DNA from: an uncultured Bacteroidia bacterium
GTDB lineage: Bacteria; Bacteroidota; Bacteroidia; Bacteroidales; UBA932
Length of the DNA stretch: 64,000 nt
Reading direction: 5' to 3'
Assembly: GCA_902794005.1 (NCBI GenBank)
Contig: CADBFO010000002.1
Coordinates: 1-64,000 of the forward strand
Of the stretch, positions 51,654 through 59,489 are shown piece after piece. The stretch's first letter is position 1. Each line of letters starts with the position of its first letter. The notes under the pieces are model-generated. The model was given only the letters and a program-made list of their open reading frames with translations, did not search any database and had not been told where the DNA came from. A program made the translations under genes and the position numbers.

Positions 51654-53036
51654 ATGAGAAAAGCAACGATGATGGCAGTGGCGCTGCTGCTTGCCGCCTT
51701 GGGGGCAAAGGCGCAATATATCCCTCCGGTGGAGGAAGATGTCAAGGCCCGCCTGGCCCAGTGGCAGGATTTGAAATTCGGAATGTTCATCCATTGGGGA
51801 GCCTACAGCCAGTGGGGCGTGATTGAATCGTGGTCGCTGGCTCCCGACGACATTTCCTGGCAGTACAAGGCCAGGGCGCAGAAGGACATGGATTACTTCG
51901 AATACGTCCGCGCCTATGAGCAATTGAAAGACAGCTTCAATCCGACGGCCTTCGATCCCGGAAAATGGGCCGATGCCGCCCGCTATGCCGGCATGAAGTA
52001 CGTGGTGTTCACGACCAAGCACCACGACGGATTCTGCATGTTCGACACCCGCCAGACGGATTATAAAGTAACCGACGAAGGCTGTGCCTTCCACGCCGAT
52101 CCCCGGGCCAATATCGCCAAGGAAGTCTTTGCCGCCTTCCGTGCCCGGGACATCAAGCCGGGGGCCTATTTCTCCATGCCGGACTGGCACAACAATGATT
52201 TCTGGTGGAGGCGCTTTCCGCCCAAAAGCACCCGGGCCAATTACAAGGCCTCCGAGCATCCCGAAAAATGGGCGGCCTACCAGGATTTTGTCGCGGCCCA
52301 GCTTGACGAGCTGACTTCCGGGGAGTATGGAGACCTCTTCCTGATGTGGTATGACATGCCGGTCACCGACGATTCCAAGGAAGCCCAATACGATTGGGAA
52401 CGGTTTGCCCGGATTGTCCGCGGCAATCAGCCGGGCATGCTCATGGTGGCCCGCGGGCAGCACGATGTCTATGAGAATTACCAGACCCCGGAGCAGACCA
52501 TCCCGGAGAAAGCGCTGGACTATCCCTGGGAGTCCTGCGTGACCATGACGCACAGCTGGTCCTACAGGCCGGAGGCGGAGTATAAGTCGGTGAAGACCAT
52601 GCTGACCATGCTGGTGCAGATTGTCTCGCGCGGCGGTAATTTCCTCCTGAACGTAGGCCCCGGACCGGACGGAACCCTGGAGGAGACGGCCTACGAGCGC
52701 CTGAAAGGGATTGGAGACTGGATGCAGGTGAACGCGGAAGGAATCTATGCGACAAAGGCTGTGGCTCCGTATCAGGACGGGCAGCTCTATTATACCGCCA
52801 AGGGAGATTGTGTTTACGCTTTCTACGTTCCCGGGGAGGGGGAGCCGATGCCAGCGGAGATTGCGGTTCCTTCCTTTGTGCCGGCCGGTGCCCGGGATGT
52901 GATGATGCTGGGCTCCCGAAAGGCGCTCAAATGGAAGAAAGCGGAGACGGGCGGCATTGTCGTGACCATTCCCGCATCCCTTCGGAAAACCCTTTCGGCG
53001 CAACCCGTCTGGTGCCTGAAAATGAAGGTGAAATAG
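51654..53036 (+). CDS. GH29 alpha-L-fucosidase
   Basis: A 460-aa exo-fucosidase with an N-terminal signal (MRKATMMAVALLLAALGAKA). The GH29 hallmarks are present: LKFGMFIHWGAYSQWGVIESW (about 36-56), YVVFTTKHHDGFCMFDT (about 114-130) and the nucleophile region GDLFLMWYDMPV (about 223-234), where Asp in WYD is the expected nucleophile. A C-terminal beta domain contains RGGNFLLNVGPGPDG. It starts 9 bp after the esterase. Fucosylated N-glycans or mucin glycans are the likely source; linkage preference is not readable. Confidence 0.94.
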   Translation: MRKATMMAVALLLAALGAKAQYIPPVEEDVKARLAQWQDLKFGMFIHWGAYSQWGVIESWSLAPDDISWQYKARAQKDMDYFEYVRAYEQLKDSFNPTAFDPGKWADAARYAGMKYVVFTTKHHDGFCMFDTRQTDYKVTDEGCAFHADPRANIAKEVFAAFRARDIKPGAYFSMPDWHNNDFWWRRFPPKSTRANYKASEHPEKWAAYQDFVAAQLDELTSGEYGDLFLMWYDMPVTDDSKEAQYDWERFARIVRGNQPGMLMVARGQHDVYENYQTPEQTIPEKALDYPWESCVTMTHSWSYRPEAEYKSVKTMLTMLVQIVSRGGNFLLNVGPGPDGTLEETAYERLKGIGDWMQVNAEGIYATKAVAPYQDGQLYYTAKGDCVYAFYVPGEGEPMPAEIAVPSFVPAGARDVMMLGSRKALKWKKAETGGIVVTIPASLRKTLSAQPVWCLKMKVK

Positions 53037-53072
53037 TTTTTTGTTACCTTTGTGCTAATAAAACTTCTGACC

Positions 53073-54170
53073 ATGAAAAAAATCTCGCTTATTCTTCTGG
53101 CTGCGACAGCCCTTGTGCTGGGTGCCTGCAACCGACAGGAGGAGGCCGTCTTCCCCGTCTATGCCTGGCAGGGCGTCAATGAAAAAACCGACCTGGACCA
53201 GTTGCAGAAAGATTTTCAGTACTGGAAGTCCCAGGGCGTGGTGGGTGTCTGCATCGAGAACAGCAACCCGGAACTGGTGGCCAAAGTGTCGGCCATGGCC
53301 CATGCTGAAGGGCTGGAATACCATGCCTGGATTCCCTGCATGCTCCGCGGGGACAAGCCCCACGACTGGTACGCCGTGAACCGCCTGGGGCAAAGTGCCG
53401 ACGAGTTCCCCGCCTATGTACCTTATTATAAAGCGCTGGACCCCCGGGACCCCAACGTGCACAAACTCCTGGTGGACCAGATGACGGAGATTGCCCGCAT
53501 CCCGGACGTGGACTATGTGCAGCTGGATTATATCCGCTATCCGGACGTCATCCTTTCCCGCGGGCTTTGGGACAAGTACGGCCTGGTGATGGAAGAGGAG
53601 TATGCTCCGGCCGACTACTGCTACTGCGACGACTGCGTGGCCGATTTCAAGGAACTCACGGGGATTGACATCAAGGCCGTGGAAGATCCGTCAAAATGCA
53701 AGGAGTGGGCCCAGTTCCGTTGCGATGCCGTTACGGACCTCGTGAATGAAATCTGCGCCGCCGTGCATGCCCAGGGCAAGAAAGTGAGTGCCGACGTGTT
53801 CCCCGGTCCCGCCTCTCATGCCGAGTGGATGGTTCGCCAGCAGTGGGACAAATGGGATGTGGACATGCTCTTCCCCATGAACTACAACGACTTCTATCTC
53901 CAGCCCGCCGAGTGGGTGAAGGAAATCACCGCCGAAGAGGTGCAGTCGGCCCCCGGCAAGCCCGTGATCAGCGGCCTTTTCATCTGTCGCGAATGGAAGC
54001 GCAAGATGGAACTGGAAGACCCGGAGGAATCCGGCCTTATCCCGTCCGAGATAGCCATCGCCGTACAGGGCGCGCGTGAAGCCGGAGCCGCCGGCATTTG
54101 TCTGTTCACCCCCGGCAGCATGACCCCGGAACACTGGGCCGCCCTTGCCGAAGCCTTGAAAAGAATATGA
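53073..54170 (+). CDS. Putative TIM-barrel glycoside hydrolase lipoprotein (GHL10/DUF4015-like)
   Basis: A 365-aa lipoprotein (signal MKKISLILLAATALVLGAC). The fold appears to be an (alpha/beta)8 barrel: WKSQGVVGVCIENSNPELV, GLEYHAWIPCML, VDYVQLDYIRYPDVILSRGLW (about 153-173, the LDYIRYP pattern shared with GHL10/DUF4015 hydrolases), KKVSADVFPGPAS and MLFPMNYNDFYLQP. A Cys pair YCYCDDC may bind metal or form disulfides. A -7-like TACCTTTG (53045-53052) precedes it. It overlaps the next GH92 gene by four bases. The substrate is unknown; association with N-glycan breakdown is by location only. Confidence 0.75.
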   Translation: MKKISLILLAATALVLGACNRQEEAVFPVYAWQGVNEKTDLDQLQKDFQYWKSQGVVGVCIENSNPELVAKVSAMAHAEGLEYHAWIPCMLRGDKPHDWYAVNRLGQSADEFPAYVPYYKALDPRDPNVHKLLVDQMTEIARIPDVDYVQLDYIRYPDVILSRGLWDKYGLVMEEEYAPADYCYCDDCVADFKELTGIDIKAVEDPSKCKEWAQFRCDAVTDLVNEICAAVHAQGKKVSADVFPGPASHAEWMVRQQWDKWDVDMLFPMNYNDFYLQPAEWVKEITAEEVQSAPGKPVISGLFICREWKRKMELEDPEESGLIPSEIAIAVQGAREAGAAGICLFTPGSMTPEHWAALAEALKRI

Positions 54171-56422
54171 TGAAACGCTTCTTACTTCCCCTGGCGGCCC
54201 TCGTGGCCATTGTGGCCTGTACGCAGGAGCCTGCCCAACCCCAAACCGATCCGGTCGATTATGTGAACACCCTGGGCGGAACGCTTTCCTCGTTCCAACT
54301 CTCCACGGGCAACACCTATCCGGCCGTGGCTGTGCCCTGGGGGGCGCATTTCTGGACCCCGCAGACCGGCAAGAACGGAGACGGATGGACGTATCGCTAT
54401 GACGCCACCCACATCCGCGGCCTCAAGCAGACCCATCAGCCCAGTCCCTGGATCAACGACTACGGCGCCTTCTCCATCATGCCCGTGACCACCGGTCCGG
54501 TTTATGACCAGGATGCCCGCGCCAGCTGGTTCTCCCACAAGGCGGAGAAAGCCACCCCTTACTACTACAGCGTCTATCTGGCCGATCACGATGTCACCGC
54601 CGAACTCACCCCCACCGCCCACGCGGCCGCCTTCCGCCTCACCTATCCGGAAGGGGACTCCTATCTGGTGGTGGACGCCTTCGAGGGCGGCCATGTGGAA
54701 CTGGCCGATGCCAACACCCTCTGCGGTTACACGGTGCACAACCACGGGGGCGTGGCCGAAGGATTCAAGAACTGGTTTGTGATTAGCTCCGACACGCCTT
54801 TCGAGGCCCTTCCCGCCCGGGAAGACGTGGCCCTCGTGGGCTTCAGGACCACCCGCGGCCAGCAGGTGAACCTGAAGGTGGCATCCTCTTTCATATCGGC
54901 CCGGCAGGCGGTGGAGAACCTCAAGGAAGTCTCCGCAGGCTTCGACGCCGTGAAGGCCTCGGCCCGGAAGGTCTGGAACGAGACCCTGGGCCGTGTGGAG
55001 GTGCAGGACGGCAATATCGACCACCTGCGCACGTTCTACAGCTGCCTGTACCGCAGCGTTCTTTTCCCGCGCGACCTTTCCGAAGTGAACGAGGCGGGGG
55101 AACGCGTGCATTACAGTCCGCACAACGGTCGGGTGGAGAAGGGGTATTTCTTCACCGACACGGGCTTCTGGGACACCTTCCGCAGCCTGTTCCCGCTGCT
55201 GAACCTGCTGTATCCGGAGGTGTCGGCCAAGGTTCAGGAAGGCCTGGTGAACGATTATCTGGAAAGCGGTTTCCTGCCCGAATGGGCCAGCCCCGGCCAC
55301 CGTGGCTGCATGGTGGGCAACAACAGCGCCTCGGTCGTGGCCGATGCCTGGCTCAAGGGCATCCGTGGATACGACGTGGAGAAACTCTGGGAGGCGGTGA
55401 CCCACGGCGCCCATGCCGTGCATCCTGACGTGAGTTCCACGGGCCGGCTGGGTTGGGAATACTACGACCGGCTGGGCTATGTTCCCTGTGACGTGGACAT
55501 CCGTGAAAATGTGGCCCGTACGCTGGAATATGCCTACGACGACTGGTGCATCTGGCAGCTGGGGCTTGCCCTCGGCAAACCGGCCGAAGAACTGGAGCCT
55601 TACCGGAAAGCCGCCCTCAACTATGCCAAGGTCTATGATGCCGAAGTGGGCCTGATGAACGGCCGCCTCTCCGACGGCAGCTTCCGCCGTCCCTTCTCGC
55701 CTTTGAAATGGGGCGGAGACTTCACCGAAGGCAACAGCCTCCATTACACTTGGAGCGTGTTCCACGACCCGCAGGGACTGATCGGCCTGATGGGCGGCGA
55801 AGAGAAGTTCAATGCCACGCTGGACAACGTGTTCGTGATGCCGCCCAAGTACGACGACTCGTACTACGGCTTCCCCATCCACGAAATCATCGAGATGACG
55901 GTGATGGGCATGGGCAACTACGCCCACGGCAACCAGCCCATCCAGCACATGCTCTACCTCTACGACTGGAGCGGTGAGCCTTGGAAAACGCAGGCCCGCG
56001 TGCGCGAGGTGATGGAAAAATTCTACTCCCCCTGGGCCGATGCCTACTGCGGCGACGAGGACAACGGCCAGACATCGGCCTGGTATGTGTTCTCCGCCCT
56101 GGGCTTCTATCCCGTATGCCCCGGCAGCGGCCAGTATGCGCTGGGCACCCCGCTTTTCCGGAAGGCCGTGCTGCACCTGGCCGGCGGCGATGTGGTCATT
56201 GATGCGCCGGACAACAGCGACGAAGCCTTCTATGTGGACAAGCTCAGCCTGAACGGAAAGGTTTGGGACAAGAACTACCTGGAACATGCCGACCTGGCCG
56301 GCGGCGCCAAGCTCCAATTCACCATGAGCGAGCGTCCCAATACCGCCCGTGGCGTATCGGCCGCCTCCAAGCCCTACTCCATGAGTTCTGCGGGTGGCCA
56401 GCAAGCTTCTGGTAATCAATAA
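54167..56422 (+). CDS. GH92 alpha-mannosidase lipoprotein
   Basis: A 751-aa GH92 protein with a lipoprotein signal (MMKRFLLPLAALVAIVAC). The N-terminal family region is DYVNTLGGTLSSFQLSTGNTYPAVAVPWG, lacking the common IGT and more like the GH92 branch that begins VNTLxGT. Conserved parts are FFTDTGFWDTFRSLFPLLNLLYPE, EWASPGHRGCMVGNNSA, EMTVMGMGNYAHGNQPIQHM and GDEDNGQTSAWYVFSALGFYP (near the C-terminus). The start overlaps the preceding gene's stop (ATGA). An alternative ATG begins three bases later. Confidence 0.93.
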   Translation: MMKRFLLPLAALVAIVACTQEPAQPQTDPVDYVNTLGGTLSSFQLSTGNTYPAVAVPWGAHFWTPQTGKNGDGWTYRYDATHIRGLKQTHQPSPWINDYGAFSIMPVTTGPVYDQDARASWFSHKAEKATPYYYSVYLADHDVTAELTPTAHAAAFRLTYPEGDSYLVVDAFEGGHVELADANTLCGYTVHNHGGVAEGFKNWFVISSDTPFEALPAREDVALVGFRTTRGQQVNLKVASSFISARQAVENLKEVSAGFDAVKASARKVWNETLGRVEVQDGNIDHLRTFYSCLYRSVLFPRDLSEVNEAGERVHYSPHNGRVEKGYFFTDTGFWDTFRSLFPLLNLLYPEVSAKVQEGLVNDYLESGFLPEWASPGHRGCMVGNNSASVVADAWLKGIRGYDVEKLWEAVTHGAHAVHPDVSSTGRLGWEYYDRLGYVPCDVDIRENVARTLEYAYDDWCIWQLGLALGKPAEELEPYRKAALNYAKVYDAEVGLMNGRLSDGSFRRPFSPLKWGGDFTEGNSLHYTWSVFHDPQGLIGLMGGEEKFNATLDNVFVMPPKYDDSYYGFPIHEIIEMTVMGMGNYAHGNQPIQHMLYLYDWSGEPWKTQARVREVMEKFYSPWADAYCGDEDNGQTSAWYVFSALGFYPVCPGSGQYALGTPLFRKAVLHLAGGDVVIDAPDNSDEAFYVDKLSLNGKVWDKNYLEHADLAGGAKLQFTMSERPNTARGVSAASKPYSMSSAGGQQASGNQ

Positions 56423-56424
56423 TT

Positions 56425-56470
56425 TACGTATAATCCTCTGCGCAAAAAGCGCAGAGGATTATTTATAAAA
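56425..56470. repeat. Palindromic hairpin repeat, copy 5 (3'-end family)
   Basis: Core arms ATAATCCTCTGCGC (56430-56443) and complement (56449-56462) with an AAAAA loop; the outer arms (TTTACGT and TTATAAA) pair poorly. It starts within 10 bp of the GH92 stop and ends before the GH125 gene. Confidence 0.88.
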
Positions 56471-56484
56471 CACTGAAATAGAAT

Positions 56485-57891
56485 ATGTTACGCGTCACTG
56501 TTTCCGCGCTGGCCTTGTGTCTTAGCCTCAGTGCCTGTGCGCAGAAGTACCCCGACCAGCGCCCGGCGCCTGAAAAACGCCTGTTTGTTTCCGAGGCGGT
56601 GGAGGCCAAGATTGCCGAGGTGGCTCCCCAGCTCACCAATCCCAAGCTGCGCTGGATGTTCATGAACTGTTTTCCCAATACGCTGGACACCACCGTGCAC
56701 TATGACGAATCCACCGGGCTCACCTTTGTGTACACCGGCGACATCCATGCCATGTGGCTTCGCGATTCCGGCGCCCAGGTCTGGCCTTATGTGGAGCTGA
56801 GCAGGAATGACGGGCATCTCCGCAGGATGCTGGCCGGCGTCATCCGGCAACAGTTTACGCTCATCAACATCGACCCTTATGCCAACGCCTTCAACCAGGG
56901 CCCGACCGGAGACCACGGGGACAGCGATGATACGGGCGTTCCGCAGAATCCGAATGTATGGGAGCGCAAGTGGGAAATCGACTCGCACTGCTATCCTGTG
57001 CGCCTGGCCCATCACTACTGGAAGGTGACCGGGGATACGTCCATTTTCGACGACCTTTGGATCAAGACCGTGGAGACCATCCTGGAAACCTTTACCACCC
57101 AGCAGCGCAAAGAGGGCGATGGCCCCTACTATTTCCTGCGTGTCACCGACCGCCAGCTGGACACCAAGGCCCGCGTAGGCCTGGGCCATCCCGTGAAGCC
57201 GGTGGGCCTCATCGCCTCCAGTTTCCGTCCTTCCGACGATGCCACCCAGTTCGAGTTCCTGGTGCCCTCCAACTTTTTCGCCGTGAGCATCCTGCGCAAA
57301 GCTGCGGAAATTCTTGCCGAGGTGAACCACAACGCCGCCCTCTCCGCCCGATGCACCGCCCTGGCCCATGAGGTGGAGGCCGCCCTGAAAAAACACGCCG
57401 TCGTTCACCATCCCGAATTCGGCGACATCTATGCCTTCGAGGTGGACGGTTTCGGCAATGCCTATTGCATGGACGACGCCAACGTGCCGTCTCTCCTGGC
57501 GCTGACCTACCTGGATCCGTCTCTGGCATCCGATCCCATCGCCCAGAACACCCGCCGCTTTGTCTGGAGCGACGCCAACCCGTATTTCTGGCGCGGCAAG
57601 GCAGGGGAGGGCATCGGCGGTCCGCATATCGGCACGGAAGCCATCTGGCCCATGAGCATCATGATGAAGGCCTTCACCGCCACCGATGATGCCGAAATCA
57701 AGGCCTGCATGGAGCAGCTTCTGCGCACCGACGCCGGTACCGGCTTCATCCATGAGAGCTTTCACAAGGACGATGCCGCCAACTTCACCCGTCCCTGGTT
57801 CGCCTGGCAGAACACCCTCTTCGGCGAACTCGTCCTCAAGCTGGTGGCCGATGGAAAGCTCCCCCTTCTGAACAGTATTACCGTAAAATAG
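56485..57891 (+). CDS. GH125 exo-alpha-1,6-mannosidase
   Basis: A 468-aa metal-independent mannosidase. An N-terminal signal (MLRVTVSALALCLSLSAC) makes it a probable lipoprotein. The family core reads TFVYTGDIHAMWLRDSGAQVWPYV (about 72-95), then INIDPYANAFNQGPTGDHGDSDD and WERKWEIDSHCYPVRLAHHYW (about 156-176), and PRPWFAWQNTLFGELVLKL near the end as TRPWFAWQNTLFGELVL. GH125 and GH92 enzymes work together on high-mannose N-glycans and yeast mannan. It lies between the second GH92 gene and the serpin gene. Confidence 0.94.
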   Translation: MLRVTVSALALCLSLSACAQKYPDQRPAPEKRLFVSEAVEAKIAEVAPQLTNPKLRWMFMNCFPNTLDTTVHYDESTGLTFVYTGDIHAMWLRDSGAQVWPYVELSRNDGHLRRMLAGVIRQQFTLINIDPYANAFNQGPTGDHGDSDDTGVPQNPNVWERKWEIDSHCYPVRLAHHYWKVTGDTSIFDDLWIKTVETILETFTTQQRKEGDGPYYFLRVTDRQLDTKARVGLGHPVKPVGLIASSFRPSDDATQFEFLVPSNFFAVSILRKAAEILAEVNHNAALSARCTALAHEVEAALKKHAVVHHPEFGDIYAFEVDGFGNAYCMDDANVPSLLALTYLDPSLASDPIAQNTRRFVWSDANPYFWRGKAGEGIGGPHIGTEAIWPMSIMMKAFTATDDAEIKACMEQLLRTDAGTGFIHESFHKDDAANFTRPWFAWQNTLFGELVLKLVADGKLPLLNSITVK

Positions 57892-57958
57892 TGGGCTGCC
57901 GCGAGACGTATTTCGTGAGTTCTTGTGTTTATTCTTTGAAACCGTAACTACGAATGAG

Positions 57959-59305
57959 ATGAAACATTTTCTGGCTTTTTTCTCGCTGGCTCTCGCACTT
58001 GTCGCGTGCAGCAAGGCCGTCCTGCCCGGCAACAACTCTTTTGACGACCCGCAGGGGGATCCGGGGGCGGTCCCCGTTGTCACTGACCCGATTACTGTCA
58101 GTTCGCCGGAGCCGAAGCCGGGCAGCATTCAGAAGATTTCGCTGACGCCCGAGCAGCAGGATTTCGCATCGGCCGGCCATGCCTTTGCCCTCAAAAGCCT
58201 TGCGCTGCTTTACGGGCAGGGCGCGTCATCCTTCGTCTTTTCCCCGCTGAGCCTGCAGTATGCCCTGGCCATGGTTGTGAACGGGGCTTCCGGGGAAACC
58301 GCGGCGGAAATCACCCGCGCCCTGGGCTTCGGCTCGGACGTGGAGGCGCTCAACGCCTACTGCAACCTGCTTATGAACCAGTTGCCCGCCCTGGACGAGA
58401 AGGTCCGGGTCAAGTTGGCCGACGCCCTCGTGTTGGACAGCAATTATCCGCTGCTGCCCAGTTTTGTGAAGCAGATGGAGGAGGTCTATTATGCCCCGGT
58501 AGAGTACATGTCCTTTGCGAAAAAGGGCGAAGTCGCCGACAGAATCAACGAATGGGCCCACCGCAACACCAACGGGCTCATCTTCCCCTTCCTGGACGAA
58601 TCGGCCCTGGACCAGGTGATCGCCGTCATCCTGAACGCCCTGTATTTCAAGGCTCCTTGGGGAAAAACCATAAACGGCACCATGTTCCTGCCGGACTTCA
58701 CCCTGGAGCGAGAAACGTTCTACAAGGACGTCGGCGGTACCTCGAAGGTGAATCTGATGCGCACGTCTTTCTACTTTGGCTATGGCAGGCAGAAGGGTTA
58801 CCGGATGGTGGAGATTCCCTATGCCGACGGGAAGTTCGCCATGTATGTGCTGCTTCCGGACGCCGTCGGCAAGCAGGGACTGAAGCAGCTGGTCGATGCT
58901 TTGGAAAAGGCCTCCTGGAAGGATTTGACCAAGTCTTTGACCTATTCCACGCTGGTGAATCTGCGCCTTCCCAAGTTTGAAACGTCCAGCCGCTTTGAAC
59001 TTTCCCCCATGCTGCAGGCCCTCGGAATCCGGCAGGCCTTTGGAATAGACGCCGCCTTTGACCGCATGTTTGCCGGGAAAGGCTCTTTCTTCGTGAGCAA
59101 TGTGCTCCAGAAGGCCCGCATCAAGGTGACGGAATGGGGAACGGAGGCGGCTGCCGTCACCGCCATCATGATGGCCTCTTCTCCTGGTCCCGGAACGGCG
59201 CCTCCCCCCGAGGCCGATTTCTTCTGCGACCACCCTTTCGCCTACGTCATTGCCGAGCGCTCCTCCGGCACCATCCTCTTCGAAGGCATCTTCACCGGAG
59301 AATAG
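57959..59305 (+). CDS. Serpin-family protease inhibitor lipoprotein
   Basis: A 448-aa protein with a lipoprotein signal (MKHFLAFFSLALALVAC) and a Pro-rich linker (about residues 18-60) before a complete serpin domain. Typical serpin parts: SSFVFSPLSLQYALAMVVNGASGETAAEI (about 94-122), VIAVILNALYFKAPWGK, MVEIPYADGKFAMYVLLPD and VLQKARIKVTEWGTEAAAVTA, where WGTEAAAVTA is the hinge of the reactive-centre loop. The scissile bond would fall in the following MASSPGPGTAPPPE stretch. The final DHPFAYVIAERSSGTILFEG is the canonical serpin end. It may protect the surface glycan machinery from host proteases; this is an inference. Confidence 0.95.
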   Translation: MKHFLAFFSLALALVACSKAVLPGNNSFDDPQGDPGAVPVVTDPITVSSPEPKPGSIQKISLTPEQQDFASAGHAFALKSLALLYGQGASSFVFSPLSLQYALAMVVNGASGETAAEITRALGFGSDVEALNAYCNLLMNQLPALDEKVRVKLADALVLDSNYPLLPSFVKQMEEVYYAPVEYMSFAKKGEVADRINEWAHRNTNGLIFPFLDESALDQVIAVILNALYFKAPWGKTINGTMFLPDFTLERETFYKDVGGTSKVNLMRTSFYFGYGRQKGYRMVEIPYADGKFAMYVLLPDAVGKQGLKQLVDALEKASWKDLTKSLTYSTLVNLRLPKFETSSRFELSPMLQALGIRQAFGIDAAFDRMFAGKGSFFVSNVLQKARIKVTEWGTEAAAVTAIMMASSPGPGTAPPPEADFFCDHPFAYVIAERSSGTILFEGIFTGE

Positions 59306-59344
59306 CCGCTTGATGGGTGACTCGTAAGTTGCTCATTGTTAGGT

Positions 59345-59395
59345 GTTTGCGTATAATCCTCTGCGCTTTTTGCGCAGAGGATTTTGCATAAACGC
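59345..59395. repeat. Palindromic hairpin repeat, copy 6 (3'-end family)
   Basis: Core arms AATCCTCTGCGC (59355-59366) and GCGCAGAGGATT (59372-59383) with a TTTTT loop, orientation as copy 4. Outer arms GTTTGCGT and TTGCATAAAC pair imperfectly. It lies 40 bp after the serpin stop. Confidence 0.88.
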
Positions 59396-59489
59396 CTGAT
59401 ACATAGGCGGATAGCGGCCACCCCCGAGAGGGCGCCGGCCGGTGGCAGATTGGAAAAATATTCGTATTTTTGTACAAATACACCATGAT

